33,286 nt of DNA. Origin: an uncultured Pseudomonadota bacterium (lineage in GTDB: Bacteria; Pseudomonadota; Gammaproteobacteria; Steroidobacterales; Steroidobacteraceae). Where the stretch lies: contig CAJACZ010000259.1 in the NCBI GenBank assembly GCA_903938365.1, positions 1 to 33,286 of the forward strand, written 5' to 3'. The notes under the pieces are model-generated. The model saw only the letters and a program-made list of their open reading frames with translations, was not told where the DNA came from and made no database searches. A program made the translations under genes and the position numbers. Position 1 is the first letter of the stretch; the number at the start of each line of letters is the position of its first letter. This document shows positions 1 through 10,898 of this stretch, piece after piece.

Positions 1-306
1 GCCTCCCACCACGTAACTGGCAGCCTCGAACACCCCCCGATAAGCCGGGGTGTCGCCGCCGTCGAGGTATCCCTGGCCGGTGCCGGAGCGGCCCCGGACC
101 AGTTCGATGTGCTCGGCGGTGTGGAAGGCCAGAAGTTCCTGGTCGGTGGCGGCGCGGGTTTCCTGCACCTCGGTCCGGCGATCGAGGCCGCGGGCCTCGA
201 ATTCGCGGTAGAAGGCGCCGTGACGGTCCGTGCCGAAGGGATGGCCCTCGCCGAAACCGTAGCGGGCCAGCTTTTCGCCGGCGATGACTAGTACTTCTGT
301 GGGCAT
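1..306 (-). CDS. Histone deacetylase / AcuC-like family protein, 5' part only
   Basis: The reverse strand is open from an ATG at 306 to the window edge, giving the first 102 residues. The N-terminus has the features of the arginase/deacetylase fold of class II HDAC, AcuC and polyamine deacetylase homologues. These are a short first strand, then a GFGEGHPFGTDRH segment (around residues 18-30) that lines the pocket mouth, and an AFHTAEHIE stretch (around 67-75) matching the family's 'L..vHs..Yi' region. The catalytic His-Asp metal site lies downstream, outside the window, so activity cannot be judged. Members remove acetyl groups from small amines or protein lysines in the cytoplasm. The gene is divergent from ettA with about 150 bp between them. 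The family call is fairly safe; the substrate is unknown. Confidence 0.82.
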   Translation of the reverse strand, partial: MPTEVLVIAGEKLARYGFGEGHPFGTDRHGAFYREFEARGLDRRTEVQETRAATDQELLAFHTAEHIELVRGRSGTGQGYLDGGDTPAYRGVFEAASYVVGG

Positions 307-412
307 CGAAACAGATTCGGTGCTTTTGACGGCAAATGGGAGCCGAGCCTAGCACAGCCCGGGCCCGCGTCCGCGCGGCTGAGCCGCTCGAACCTGACAG
401 GGGGCGCGGACA

Positions 413-418
413 TATAAT
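413..418 (+). promoter_or_regulatory. Candidate -10 box (TATAAT) for ettA
   Basis: A perfect TATAAT sits 40 bases before the ettA start, in the divergent gap between the HDAC-like gene and ettA. No good -35 box is found at 17 bp. A CTGACA lies at 394-399 but the spacer is only 13 bp. A start site near 425 would leave a leader of about 33 bases. This is inferred from consensus only. Confidence 0.4.
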
Positions 419-457
419 GCAGATCCCTCTCCCCAAGGATCCCCAGTCCCCAAACCC

Positions 458-2127
<1,670 letters not shown>

Positions 2128-2131
<4 letters not shown>

Positions 2132-2865
2132 AGCGCCGGCGCAGCCTCGCAGCGCCCGGCGTTGCTGCGCGTGGCGCGCAGGATCGACAGGTAACGGTCG
2201 GCGTCCGACGGCGGGTAGGCCGCGCGGATGTCGCTGTCGCTGCGCGCCGCATCAGCGCGCAGCGGCTGCAACGTAAGCAGGCAGCCCTGCGGATCGCCGA
2301 GCTTGAACTGCGTGAGCGCCAGGTCGTTGCGGATCCAGCCCGCCTCGAGCCAGGGCATCGATGCGCCGCAGTCCGCCAGCACAGGCCGCAAGGCCGCCTG
2401 GGCCCGCGCGTAGTCACCCGCGTCATAGAGTTTCTTGAACTCGCGCCGCGCCTCGCGCCGCGCCGGTTCCGCGCAGGCCGCGCTGGCGCGCAGGTAGGTG
2501 CCCTCGAAAGAGGCGCGCATGCCGCAGAACGAGCGACAGGCCTGGCCGCCCGTGCTCGACACCTCGACCCCGCCGGCCACCGGCTTGAAGAACACGCGAC
2601 AGACCTCGCGCATGCCCTCCGGGGTGAGGCTGCCCACGCCCGCCAGGATCTCGCCGTCCAGGCCGCAGGAATGACCGTTCACGCCTTGCGCGCGGAGGCG
2701 GAACTTCAGGCTCGCCGGACCGGCGCGCTGCACCGTCAGCCGACCCCAGCCCCCTTCGGTCTGGTACTCCGCGGGGGCGGGATCCTCGCCTGCCCAGACA
2801 GGCTGGGCGGCGCCCGCACCCGACACACACAGACACAGCAGCAGTACGGCAGGCATCAGTCGCAT
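2128..2865 (-). CDS. Secreted protein with eight cysteines and a TPR-like segment, function unknown
   Basis: This is a 245-residue protein that I do not recognise. The N-terminus is a clear Sec signal peptide: basic start, leucine-rich core, probable cut after AGA near residue 19. The mature part has eight cysteines, including a CRSFC pair, which would suit disulfides in the periplasm. The middle (about residues 140-205) has helix-pair spacing like tetratricopeptide repeats: a '[14 protein letters not shown]' helix and a '[12 protein letters not shown]' helix. A second ATG lies three codons in. The gene converges on ettA with overlapping stop codons and is divergent, by 48 bp, from another small secreted eight-cysteine protein. 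Gene reality is well supported by the signal peptide and the clean reading frame; function is open. Confidence 0.75.
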
Positions 2866-2913
2866 GAAAGGCGGACTCCCAATGGATGCTCGGACCGTGG
2901 GATATCAGCGTCC

Positions 2914-3354
2914 ATGAGCCGCCTGTACCTGACCCTCCTCTGTGCGGCGTTGTGCGCCGCCACTCTCGAGCCGCTGGCCCGCGCTTCGGAAGGCCCCGTG
3001 GGCATCGCCTACGTCGAGGCGCCCGAGCAGTCCTCCGGCGTCTGCGTCGCCGGCAATCCAGACAAGGCCTTCAGCTGCGCCAAGGCCAGGTGCGCGGAAG
3101 GCGGCACCCTCGCGCGCGACTGCCTGCGGATCGCCTGGTGCTTCCCCGCGGGATGGAGCACGGACGTATTCCTGCAGAACCAGGACGGCTTCCATTGGCA
3201 CGAGTTCTCCTGCGGCTGGGACTCGAAGGAAATGGCACTGCGGGCCGCGCAGCTGCGCTGCGACCGCGGCCTGAGCCCTCAGCTCCTGGAGTGCATGACG
3301 GTCGCTGTGTACGACCCGGACGGCAAGACCGAAACACCCGAACCGGCGCCCTGA
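2914..3354 (+). CDS. Small secreted protein with eight cysteines (loosely DUF4189-like)
   Basis: This is a 146-residue exported protein starting at ATG 2914. The frame is open further upstream, but only this start gives a signal peptide (MSRLYLTLLCAAL core, probable cut after ARA near residue 25). The mature protein has eight cysteines and two similar segments of the form A..A...C (an FSCAKARC block and an ALRAAQLRC block). Each is followed by a Cys-containing strand and aromatic residues. This arrangement reminds me of DUF4189-type secreted repeats, but the match is loose. The tail is proline and glutamate rich. Its promoter must lie in the 48 bp shared with the divergent secreted gene. Confidence 0.65.
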   Translation: MSRLYLTLLCAALCAATLEPLARASEGPVGIAYVEAPEQSSGVCVAGNPDKAFSCAKARCAEGGTLARDCLRIAWCFPAGWSTDVFLQNQDGFHWHEFSCGWDSKEMALRAAQLRCDRGLSPQLLECMTVAVYDPDGKTETPEPAP

Positions 3355-3369
3355 ACGCAGCGCGAGCCT

Positions 3370-3389
3370 CGGCAGACGCGCCGCTGCCG
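3370..3389. terminator. Hairpin between convergent genes (possible bidirectional terminator)
   Basis: CGGCAG (3370-3375) pairs with CTGCCG (3384-3389) across an 8-base loop in the 84-bp gap between the secreted-protein stop and the purL stop. There is no T tract on either side, so intrinsic termination would be weak. It is listed because it is the only clear structure between two convergent genes. Confidence 0.25.
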
Positions 3390-3438
3390 TAAGTCCTGTG
3401 CAGCCCGCGGATCCGGAACACGGCCACGGGCAGCAGGC

Positions 3439-6400
3439 TCAGCCGAGCCAGGCCCTGGCGTTGCGGAACATCCGCATCCAGCCCGAGTATTCGCCGTCGC
3501 GCTCCGGCAGCCAGGAGTTCTGCACGCGACGGAACACGCGCTCGGGATGGGGCATCGCGATCGTCACGCGCCCGTCCATGCTGCACAGCGCCGCAATGCC
3601 ACGCGGCGAGCCATTCGGATTCGCGGGGTACTGCGTGGCGATCACGCCGGGGCGATCGACATAGCGCAGCGCCACCGTGCCGGACGCGTCGCAGGCCTGC
3701 TGCGCCGCGAGGCCCGCGAACTCCGCACGCCCCTCGCCATGGGAGACGGCAATCGGCAGAACCGAACCCGCCATCCCGGCGAACATCAGCGACGGCGTGG
3801 CCAGGATCTCGACGAGGCTCAGCCGGCCTTCGAACTGTTCGCTGCGGTTGCGCACGAAACGCGGCCAGTGCGCGGTGCCCGGGATGATGGAGGCGAGCGC
3901 GGACATCATCTGGCAGCCGTTGCAGACGCCCAGCGAGAACGTATCCGGGCGGGCAAAGAACCCGCTGAACTGTTCGCGGAGCGCCGCATTGAAGAGGATC
4001 GACTTCGCCCAGCCCTCACCGGCACCGAGCACGTCACCGTAGGAGAAGCCGCCGCAGGCCACGAGGCCCTGGAACGAGCCCAGTTCACGTCGACCCGCGA
4101 TCAGGTCGGTCATGTGCACGTCGTGCGCCTCGAATCCGGCGCGGTCGAAGACGGCCGCCATCTCCGAGTGACTGTTGACGCCCTGCTCGCGCAGCACGGC
4201 CACCCGCGGACGCGCGCCCCGGGCGATGAACGGCGCCGCGACGTCCTGCTCGGGATCGAAGGCCAGGGATTCAAGCAGCGGCGGGGTCGTGAGACTCACG
4301 GCCGCTGCATGTTCCTCGTCGGCGCAGGCCGCGTCGTCACGCAGGCGGCGCATCTGCAAGGAGGTGTCGGACCAGGCACGACGGAACTCCTCGATGTCAC
4401 CCTCGAGGACGGACGTTCCGGCGGCGATGCGGACCCGACCCGAGGTGGCGTCGGGCCGGCCGAGGACGGCGCTGCACTGCGCCAGCCCCTCGCCCGCCAG
4501 CACCCCGAGTACGCGCTCGATAGAGGTCGCGCGCACCTGCAGCACCACGCCCAGCTCCTCGGCGAACAGCGCGGCAAAGCCGTTGCCCTGCGCCCCGGGC
4601 AGCATGACGTCGAGCCCGCAGTGGCCCGCAAAGGCCATCTCGAGGAGGGTGACGAGCAGGCCGCCATCCGACCGGTCGTGGTAGGCGAGCACGAGGTCCT
4701 CGGCGCGCAGCGTCGCGAGGGCTGACGCGAGACCCCGAAGCAGCGCCGGGTCATCCAGATCGGCGGGCGCATCGCCCAGCTGCCCGTGGACCTGTGCGAG
4801 GACCGAGCCGCCGAGGCGGTCGCGCCCGCAGCCCAGGTCGACCGCCAGCAGCACCGTGTCGCCGGCATCGCTGCGCAGCTGTGGCGTCCAGGTGCGCCGG
4901 ACATCGGTGACGGGTGCGAAGGCCGAGACGATCAGCGACACCGGAGCGACGACCGAGCGCGACTGGCCCGCCTCGTGCCATCCCGTGCGCATGGACAGCG
5001 AGTCCTTGCCCACCGGAATGGCGATGCCGAGCGCCGGGCAAAGCTGCTCCCCCACGGCGTGCACGGTCGCGTAAAGCGCCGCATCTTCGCCCGGTTCGCC
5101 GCAGGCGGCCATCCAGTTGGCCGACAGCCGCACGCTCGAGAGTCCCGGCACGTCGGCCGCGAGCACGTTCGTGAGAGCCTCGCCGATCGCGAGGCGGCCC
5201 GAGGCCGGCGCGTCGAGCAGGGCTACCGGCGCGCGCTCGCCCATGGCCATCGCCTCGCCGGCGAAGCCGAAGTAATCGGCGACGGTCACGCCGACATCGG
5301 CCACGGGAACCTGCCAGGGGCCGACCATCTGGTCGCGGCTGATCATGCCGCCGACGCTGCGGTCGCCGATGGTCACGAGGAATGTCTTGTCGGCCACGAC
5401 CGGGCAGCGAAGAACGCGATCCAGGGCATCACGCAGTTCGAGGCCGCTCGTGTCGAAGGCCCTGCGGACCGGAATGCTCGTGGCCACGTCCCGCGTCATG
5501 CGCGGAGTCTTGCCGAGCAGCACCTCGATCGGCATGTCGACCGGGTCTGCGCCGAGCAGCGTATCGCGCACCCGCAGCTGCCCGTCATCGGTCAACGTGC
5601 CGATCACCGCAAATGGACAGCGCTCACGGCGACAGAGCGCCTCGAACTCCTCGAGACGATCCGCCTCGACCACGAGCACGTAGCGCTCCTGGGACTCGTT
5701 GCACCAGAGCTCCATCGGCGACATGCCGGGCTCGTCGCTGAGGATGGCGCGCAGGTCGATCACCGCGCCCCGCTGGCTGTGCGACACCGCCTCGGGCACG
5801 GCGTTGGACAGGCCGCCCGCGCCGACGTCGTGGATCAGGAGGATCGGGTTCGCCTCGCCGAGCGCCCAGCAGCCGTCGATCACTTCCTGCGCGCGCCGCT
5901 GCATCTCGGGATTGCCGCGCTGCACTGAGGCGAAGTCCAGGTCAGCCGAGGACGAACCCGCCCCGACCGAAGAGGCCGCGCCGCCGCCGAGGCCGATCAG
6001 CATGGACGGACCGCCGAGGACGACCACGCGCGCGCCCACGGTGCACTCGCTCTTCTCGACGTGGTCGCGGCGGATGTTGCCGAGCCCGCCGGCGATCATG
6101 ATGGGCTTGTGGTACCCGCGGACGCGGCCGGGCGCGTCGTCGGGCACGGGCAGTTCGAGGCTGCGGAAATATCCGCAGATGCCCGGCCTGCCGAATTCGT
6201 TGTTGAACGCGGCGGCCCCGAGCGGCGCCTCGAGCATGATCTCGAGCGCAGAGGCGATGCGAGCGGGCTTCGCTGCCGCGATCTCCCAAGGGCGTTCGTG
6301 GCCGGGAATGCGCAGGTTCGACACCGAGAAGCCCACCAGGCCCGCCTTCGGCTTGGCGCCCCGACCCGTGGCCCCCTCGTCGCGGATCTCGCCCCCGGAA

Positions 6401-7347
6401 CCGGTGGCGGCACCGGGGAACGGGGAAATGGCGGTCGGGTGGTTGTGGGTCTCGACCTTGATCAGGATGTCGATCGGCCCAGGGTGCGCGCCGTAGACGC
6501 CCGACCCGGGCTCCGGGTACCAGCGCTGGCCCGCCGCGACGCCTTCGATGACCGCGGCATTGTCACGGTAAGCCGAAAGCACGCCCTGCGGATTGCGCGC
6601 ATGGGTGTTGCGGATCATGCCGAACAGCGTCTTCGCCTGCGGCTCCCCGTCGATGATCCACTGCGCGTTGAAGATCTTGTGGCGGCAGTGCTCCGAGTTC
6701 GCCTGCGCGAACATCATGAGTTCGACGTCGGTGGGATCACGCCCGAGCCTGGCGAAAGCCTCGAGCAGGTAGTCGATCTCGTCGGTCGAGAGCGCCAGAC
6801 CGAGTTCGGCATTCGCCGTCTCGAGGGCGCCACGCCCTGCTGCGAGCGGGATCCGCCGCAAGGGCCGTGCGGCGGAGGTTTCGAACAGGGCCTGCGCCTC
6901 GGCAGGCTCGAACACGGCGACTTCGGTCATCCGGTCCAGGACCAGGGGCGCCAGGGCCTCGAGGTCCTCGCGTGTCAGAGGCTTGGACGAAGCAACGCAG
7001 TATTCGATGCCGCGCTCGACCCGGCGCACCGCATCCAGGCCGCACACATGGGCGATGTCGGTGGCCTTGCTGGACCACGGAGAGATGGTGCCCGGACGCG
7101 GCAGCACCCAGAACCAGGCCGCCTCGACGGACACGCCCTCGCCTGCGATCGAAGACTCGCGCGGACCATACTGCAGAAGGCTGTCGAGACGGACCACCTC
7201 GTCGCCGCCGAGTTCGCGCGAGACATCCACGAGATGCAGCCAGCGCGCCTGCACGGCCGTCACCGAACCGACCCGGGCGACCAGGCGTGCGTGCAGCCGG
7301 GCGCTGCGGAATTCGGACAGCGCGGTGGAGCCGCGCGAGACCCGCAT
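3439..7347 (-). CDS. purL: Phosphoribosylformylglycinamidine synthase (FGAM synthase), single chain
   Basis: The enzyme converts FGAR plus glutamine and ATP to FGAM, step four of purine synthesis. The 1302-residue chain holds an N-terminal PurS-like domain, a linker, two AIRS-related synthetase halves with '[20 protein letters not shown]' near residue 300, and a C-terminal class I glutamine amidotransferase. The nucleophile is C1142 in GVCNGCQ, with H1267 and E1269 in MPHPERVF. These are uniformly seven residues beyond the E. coli triad (C1135, H1260, E1262). The frame also has a GTG at 7356, but the ATG at 7347 aligns with the usual 'RGS.ALS.F' start and leaves room for a ribosome site. It lies directly downstream of the DUF1820 gene (11 bp), probably in one operon. 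Confidence 0.98.
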   Translation of the reverse strand: MRVSRGSTALSEFRSARLHARLVARVGSVTAVQARWLHLVDVSRELGGDEVVRLDSLLQYGPRESSIAGEGVSVEAAWFWVLPRPGTISPWSSKATDIAHVCGLDAVRRVERGIEYCVASSKPLTREDLEALAPLVLDRMTEVAVFEPAEAQALFETSAARPLRRIPLAAGRGALETANAELGLALSTDEIDYLLEAFARLGRDPTDVELMMFAQANSEHCRHKIFNAQWIIDGEPQAKTLFGMIRNTHARNPQGVLSAYRDNAAVIEGVAAGQRWYPEPGSGVYGAHPGPIDILIKVETHNHPTAISPFPGAATGSGGEIRDEGATGRGAKPKAGLVGFSVSNLRIPGHERPWEIAAAKPARIASALEIMLEAPLGAAAFNNEFGRPGICGYFRSLELPVPDDAPGRVRGYHKPIMIAGGLGNIRRDHVEKSECTVGARVVVLGGPSMLIGLGGGAASSVGAGSSSADLDFASVQRGNPEMQRRAQEVIDGCWALGEANPILLIHDVGAGGLSNAVPEAVSHSQRGAVIDLRAILSDEPGMSPMELWCNESQERYVLVVEADRLEEFEALCRRERCPFAVIGTLTDDGQLRVRDTLLGADPVDMPIEVLLGKTPRMTRDVATSIPVRRAFDTSGLELRDALDRVLRCPVVADKTFLVTIGDRSVGGMISRDQMVGPWQVPVADVGVTVADYFGFAGEAMAMGERAPVALLDAPASGRLAIGEALTNVLAADVPGLSSVRLSANWMAACGEPGEDAALYATVHAVGEQLCPALGIAIPVGKDSLSMRTGWHEAGQSRSVVAPVSLIVSAFAPVTDVRRTWTPQLRSDAGDTVLLAVDLGCGRDRLGGSVLAQVHGQLGDAPADLDDPALLRGLASALATLRAEDLVLAYHDRSDGGLLVTLLEMAFAGHCGLDVMLPGAQGNGFAALFAEELGVVLQVRATSIERVLGVLAGEGLAQCSAVLGRPDATSGRVRIAAGTSVLEGDIEEFRRAWSDTSLQMRRLRDDAACADEEHAAAVSLTTPPLLESLAFDPEQDVAAPFIARGARPRVAVLREQGVNSHSEMAAVFDRAGFEAHDVHMTDLIAGRRELGSFQGLVACGGFSYGDVLGAGEGWAKSILFNAALREQFSGFFARPDTFSLGVCNGCQMMSALASIIPGTAHWPRFVRNRSEQFEGRLSLVEILATPSLMFAGMAGSVLPIAVSHGEGRAEFAGLAAQQACDASGTVALRYVDRPGVIATQYPANPNGSPRGIAALCSMDGRVTIAMPHPERVFRRVQNSWLPERDGEYSGWMRMFRNARAWLG

Positions 7348-7358
7348 GGCCGCCACGC

Positions 7359-7703
7359 CTACTTGCCGGGTCCCGAGTCGCCCGAGGGCGGCGCGTACAT
7401 CGGGATCGGGAACTGGGCGACGTTGCTGCCCTCGTAGGAACTGATCTTGCTCACCCCCTGCTGCTTCACCTCGTCGATGCGCAGCACTGAGTGCATCGGC
7501 AGGAAGCTGCGGGTAACCCCGGCGAACTCGGACTTGACGCGCTCCTCACCGGGATCGAGCACGACGCTGGAGCGCTCGCCGAACACCAGTTCCTCCACCT
7601 CGATGAAACCGAACAGGCTGCCGTGGTTGACCTTCCGGGCGTAGATCTCGTAGACCTTGCCCTGGCTGACGAACAGGATCTTGAAAATGTGACTTGCGGC
7701 CAT
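7359..7703 (-). CDS. DUF1820 family protein
   Basis: This is a 114-residue cytoplasmic protein with no signal peptide or membrane segment. The sequence [18 protein letters not shown], a [12 protein letters not shown] block and [13 protein letters not shown] match the DUF1820 family, widespread in gamma- and betaproteobacteria. The family's role is not established as far as I know. The start at 7703 is chosen because the family motif begins at once after it; the longer open frame upstream runs into the promoter and the divergent FHA gene. It is followed 11 bp later by purL, so it is probably the first gene of the purL transcript here. Confidence 0.9.
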   Translation of the reverse strand: MAASHIFKILFVSQGKVYEIYARKVNHGSLFGFIEVEELVFGERSSVVLDPGEERVKSEFAGVTRSFLPMHSVLRIDEVKQQGVSKISSYEGSNVAQFPIPMYAPPSGDSGPGK

Positions 7704-7737
7704 CGTTGCGGGGGAACCGGTTGGTATGTTCGGCGTC

Positions 7738-7743
7738 ATTATA
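7738..7743 (-). promoter_or_regulatory. Candidate -10 box (TATAAT) for DUF1820-purL
   Basis: A perfect TATAAT reads on the reverse strand, 34 bases before the DUF1820 ATG, in the 70-bp divergent gap with the FHA gene. The predicted start near 7731 gives a leader of about 28 bases. The -35 position at 17 bp (GGTGCC) is poor, so an activator or weak promoter is possible. Confidence 0.4.
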
Positions 7744-7773
7744 CGGGCGACGGCCCACGAGGCACCCGGGACC

Positions 7774-9006
7774 ATGGCCTTACGCCTGAGGATCGTCAGC
7801 GAGCAGCGCCGCACGTTGGGCAGCCGCGGCGTCGTCATGTTCGGCGTCGGCGGGGGCAGCATTGGCCGCGCAGCGGACAACGACCTCGTCCTGCCCGACA
7901 AATCCCGGTTCGTCTCCGGTCACCATGCCCGGGTTTTCTTCCGGGACGGCCGGTACTACCTCGAAGACACCAGCACCAACGGCACCTACATCAACGAAGC
8001 CGATCAGCCGATGGCGCGGCGCAGGCACGCCGAACTGAACAACGGCGACATCCTGCGGTTCGGCGAATTCCACGTGCTGGTCTCCGTGGATCCACTCTCG
8101 CAAGACGCGGGCGACGCCATCGCCGACGCCGAACTCGAACAGGCGCTGCTGCTGGGCGATCCGGTCAACGGCGGTCAGTTCGATCCCGTGCGGCCGCGCC
8201 CGCCGGTCACGCCGCCCCAGGTGGAAGGACATCTGGACTCATCGTTGAATACCCACACGCTGTTCGGCACGGATCCGGCCACGAGCGGTGATTTTCAGCT
8301 GGGGAACGCCTTCGGGCAGGCCGTCGTCGTGCCCTTCACGGCAACTCGCCCCAGCCGGCCTCCGGCCGCGCCCACCCACGAGGATTCGGATGTGATCGCC
8401 TCGCGTCGGCTGGAGTCGCTGCAGCGGGCCGCTTTGCGCCAGGACGCGCCTGCGGTGCCGCCGCCCGAACGCGCGGGCCTAGACGCCCTGTGCCGCGGCG
8501 CAGGAATGGACTCTGCACGGCTGCCGGCGGAGGCCAGCGCCGCGATGCTGCAGGTCGCCGGTCGACTGCTGCGCGAAATGCTCGTCGGCCTCAAGCATGT
8601 CGAGATGCGGCGCTCCGACGGAGCCTCGCCCAGCCTCGGCGGTGAAACGGATGAACTGCTTCGGCGTCTGCTGGGTGGCACCGAGGGCCTGCGCCCGGAT
8701 CCCGGAATGTGGTTGCGCCAGCAGTTCGAGCGCATCCTGCGCCACGAAAGCGCGCTGACCGCCGCCAGCCATGCCGCATGCATGGAAGTGCTGAGGCAAC
8801 TGGATCCCGCCGAGATCGAGAGCCGCTTCCCGCAGGCTGCGCAGCGCGAACCGGGAGCCCGACCCGGCGCATGGGAGCTTTACAGGGATTTTTACCGGGG
8901 CTTGCTGCGGGCGCAGGGCGCTGACGCCATGCCCCATGCCTATATGGAAGGCTTTGCGCGGGTCTACGCAGAGTCCATCGCGCAGGCCGGCGCCGCGCGG
9001 GACTGA
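7774..9006 (+). CDS. tagH: FHA-domain protein of the type VI secretion TagH type
   Basis: The protein has 410 residues. An N-terminal forkhead-associated domain (about 1-105) carries the phosphothreonine-binding marks: GR at 31-32, SGHHARV (48-54) and TSTNGTYIN (66-74). A low-complexity middle (about 130-235) follows. The C-terminal part (about 240-405) has the pattern of the T6SS-associated FHA C-terminal domain: a GAGMDSARLPAE start, MLQVAGRLLREMLVGL helix, then a helical bundle ending with a LYRDFYRGLL helix. In T6SS clusters TagH/Fha is phosphorylated by the PpkA kinase and promotes apparatus assembly. No T6SS gene, kinase or phosphatase is seen within this window, so it is an orphan here. 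ATG 7774 is preceded by GAGG at 7759-7762; the open frame upstream of it overlaps the promoter region. Confidence 0.75.
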   Translation: MALRLRIVSEQRRTLGSRGVVMFGVGGGSIGRAADNDLVLPDKSRFVSGHHARVFFRDGRYYLEDTSTNGTYINEADQPMARRRHAELNNGDILRFGEFHVLVSVDPLSQDAGDAIADAELEQALLLGDPVNGGQFDPVRPRPPVTPPQVEGHLDSSLNTHTLFGTDPATSGDFQLGNAFGQAVVVPFTATRPSRPPAAPTHEDSDVIASRRLESLQRAALRQDAPAVPPPERAGLDALCRGAGMDSARLPAEASAAMLQVAGRLLREMLVGLKHVEMRRSDGASPSLGGETDELLRRLLGGTEGLRPDPGMWLRQQFERILRHESALTAASHAACMEVLRQLDPAEIESRFPQAAQREPGARPGAWELYRDFYRGLLRAQGADAMPHAYMEGFARVYAESIAQAGAARD

Positions 9007-9045
9007 CCCCCCCGGCTTGCCCGGGGCCCGTTCCGGAGTGAAAAG

Positions 9046-9138
9046 TGGCGGAGAGGGTGGGATTCGAACCCACGTGCCGGTATTACCCGACCATCCGATT
9101 TCGAGTCGGCGCCGTTATGACCGCTTCGGTACCTCTCC
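9046..9138 (-). tRNA. tRNA-Ser (anticodon CGA)
   Basis: On the reverse strand, GGAGAGG (9132-9138) pairs with CCTCTCC (9050-9056) as the acceptor stem. It is followed by a G discriminator and an encoded CCA (9046-9048). The T arm is GTGGG-TTCGAAT-CCCAC. The anticodon loop CTCGAAA gives anticodon CGA (9101-9103), reading UCG. A long variable arm of the TGGTCGGG...CCGGC kind and the 93-base length are typical of class II tRNA-Ser. UCG is a common serine codon in such GC-rich genomes. Confidence 0.95.
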
Positions 9139-9148
9139 GTCGCGCGGT

Positions 9149-9179
9149 ATTCTACCGGAACATGGCGCAACGAGTGAAA
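9149..9179 (-). promoter_or_regulatory. Candidate promoter of tRNA-Ser, inside the mltF 5' end
   Basis: On the reverse strand a TAGAAT -10 box (9149-9154) lies 11 bases before the tRNA. It is followed by a GC-rich discriminator, as is usual for stringently controlled stable-RNA promoters. A weak -35 (TTTCAC or TTCACT, about 9173-9179) sits 18-19 bp upstream. The promoter therefore overlaps the first codons of mltF. Confidence 0.4.
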
Positions 9180-10595
9180 GCCGATGCAAGCCCGGTTCGA
9201 GGCCGGGCACCACGACCTCGCGGGGCGTGGCTCACGGGGGTACTCGTGCTGCTGGCCGGCATTACCGCCTGCGCCCCGGAAGCGCCCGTCCTCAAGCAGG
9301 TCCAGGCACGCGGTGAACTGCGCGTCGCCACGCTCAACGCACCCACCTCCTATTTCCTCGGGACACAGGGTGCCGAGGGCCTGGAGTACGAACTCGCCAG
9401 GCGTTACGCCGACAAGCTCGGGGTCCGGCTCAAGATCATCACCGCTGCGGACCGTCGCGGCCTGAAGGCCGCCCTTGCAGAGGGTCGCGCCGATCTCGCC
9501 GCGGCACAACTGACCTCGCATCGACGCTGGGCGAAGCTGGGTGTGCCCGCGGAACCCTACGCTCAGGTCCCGCTGCACTGGGTGTATCGACGGGGACAGC
9601 CCAGGCCTGCGAACACCAGGGCGCTGGCGAAGCTGCGCATCGTCGTGCTTGAAAACACGGCGGCCTCCGACTATCTCGACGCGCACGGGACCCTCGACGG
9701 CATCGAACTGCACTGGGAGGTCCTGCCCCGGCGCGGCGGCATGGACGCCCTCGATGCGGTGCGGCTGGGCGAAGCCGACGTGACCCTCGTGGATGGCAAC
9801 GAATACGCCTTCGCACGCCCGCTGCATCCAGACACGGCCATCGCCTTCACGGCGACGCTGCCGCGCGACACCCAATGGATCGTCCGCCGCGACGCTCCGG
9901 ACCTGCTTGAATCGGTGAATGCTTTTTTCCGCGCAGAGGCGAGCTCTGGGCGACTGAAGCGCATCCTCGCCGAGGCGCTCCAACCGCCCCCGGATCTCGA
10001 ACGCAACACACTCCGCGAATTTTCACAGCTCGTCGAGAGCCGGCTCGCCGACCTGCTGCCGCTGTTCGAGCAGGCCTCGGTGCAGACGGGCGTCGACTGG
10101 CGGCTGCTCGCCGCGCTTGCCTATCAGGAATCCCGGTGGAACCCCGCTGCACGATCGCCGAACGGCGCACTCGGCATCATGATGCTGATGCCGGACACCG
10201 CCAGGTCGCTGGGCGTGACGGACCCGATGGACGCCCGGCAGAGCATCGAGGGCGGCGCGCGCTACTTCCTCAAGGTGCGTGAACAGATCCCGAAGCGCAT
10301 CCGCGAGCCGGACCGCAGCTGGTTCGCGATCGCGTCCTACAACATGGGCTACGGGCACCTCGAAGACGCTAGGGTCATCACCCAGAAGCGCGGCGGGAAC
10401 CCCGACCTCTGGGAGGATGTCGGAGCGAACCTGCCGCTGCTGTCCGACGAAGCCTGGTATCTCACCGCGAAAAACGGCTACGCGCGCGGCTGGGAGGCGT
10501 TCTACACCGTCGAGCGGGTCCGGGAATTCGTGAAGGTACTCGAGTGGCGAACCGCGCCGGCTCAGCGCCAGTCCGGGAACCTGGAGCGCAGGTAA
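9162..10595 (+). CDS. mltF: Membrane-bound lytic murein transglycosylase F
   Basis: This 477-residue outer-membrane lipoprotein cleaves peptidoglycan glycan strands non-hydrolytically. It has a signal with lipobox ITAC (C37 lipidated), then a periplasmic solute-binding-protein family 3 domain (about 45-275), then a family 1 lysozyme-like SLT domain (about 295-460). The catalytic glutamate is E323 in AYQESRWN. SLT signature blocks GIMMLMPDTA and AIASYNMGYGH are present, as in E. coli MltF. The regulatory domain of this family senses muropeptides. The frame is open upstream into the tRNA, but ATG 9162 is the first start after the tRNA and gives the lipoprotein signal. Its 3' end overlaps the convergent PilZ gene by 34 bp. 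Confidence 0.95.
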   Translation: MAQRVKADASPVRGRAPRPRGAWLTGVLVLLAGITACAPEAPVLKQVQARGELRVATLNAPTSYFLGTQGAEGLEYELARRYADKLGVRLKIITAADRRGLKAALAEGRADLAAAQLTSHRRWAKLGVPAEPYAQVPLHWVYRRGQPRPANTRALAKLRIVVLENTAASDYLDAHGTLDGIELHWEVLPRRGGMDALDAVRLGEADVTLVDGNEYAFARPLHPDTAIAFTATLPRDTQWIVRRDAPDLLESVNAFFRAEASSGRLKRILAEALQPPPDLERNTLREFSQLVESRLADLLPLFEQASVQTGVDWRLLAALAYQESRWNPAARSPNGALGIMMLMPDTARSLGVTDPMDARQSIEGGARYFLKVREQIPKRIREPDRSWFAIASYNMGYGHLEDARVITQKRGGNPDLWEDVGANLPLLSDEAWYLTAKNGYARGWEAFYTVERVREFVKVLEWRTAPAQRQSGNLERR

Positions 10596-10891
10596 CGCTG
10601 CTCCTGGTAGATCACCGGCAGCGGGATGCGGCTGTCGCCGTCGAGTTCGATGACCCACGAGTCGGAGTCGAGGCGCAACAGGCGCCCGCTGAACGGCCTG
10701 ACCTCGCCCTGTGCGAGCGCAAGCTGGCCCGTCACCGTCGTACCCGGCTCGGGCGGATCCGGCAGCGCGCGCTGCGCGATGCGGATGCCCCGCTCGGAGC
10801 AGTTCAGCACGACGAAGCGGAACTCGCCCATCGTGACCACCGGTCGCGCAAGGATCGGGTAGACGATCCGGTACTCGGCACGGCCTTCCAT
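10562..10891 (-). CDS. PilZ-domain protein (predicted cyclic-di-GMP binding)
   Basis: A single 109-residue PilZ domain with nothing else attached. The two ligand-binding motifs are visible: RxxxR at residues 4-8 (RAEYR) and an NxSxxG variant of [D/N]xSxxG at 30-35 (NCSERG). The barrel strands follow (GTTVTGQLAL, FSGRLLRLDSDSWVIEL). Such small proteins act as cyclic-di-GMP effectors by binding a partner. The start at 10891 gives the RxxxR motif the usual N-terminal position; the frame is open further upstream but would run into the MATE gene. It lies 7 bp after the MATE stop, so it is probably the third gene of the tadA operon. Its last 11 codons overlap mltF on the other strand. Confidence 0.82.
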   Translation of the reverse strand: MEGRAEYRIVYPILARPVVTMGEFRFVVLNCSERGIRIAQRALPDPPEPGTTVTGQLALAQGEVRPFSGRLLRLDSDSWVIELDGDSRIPLPVIYQEQRYLRSRFPDWR

Positions 10892-10898
10892 CGCGCGC

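Noticed and set aside
394-418. CTGACA as the -35 of the ettA promoter
   Set aside because: The spacer to TATAAT is 13 bp, too short for a standard sigma-70 promoter.
4786-7437. Long forward open frames within purL (for example 4786-5928 and 6061-7437)
   Set aside because: They are antisense to a fully conserved purL and have no start signal or family motif.
9007-9030. GC-rich hairpin after the FHA gene as an intrinsic terminator
   Set aside because: The stem has a mismatch and there is no T run on either strand after it.
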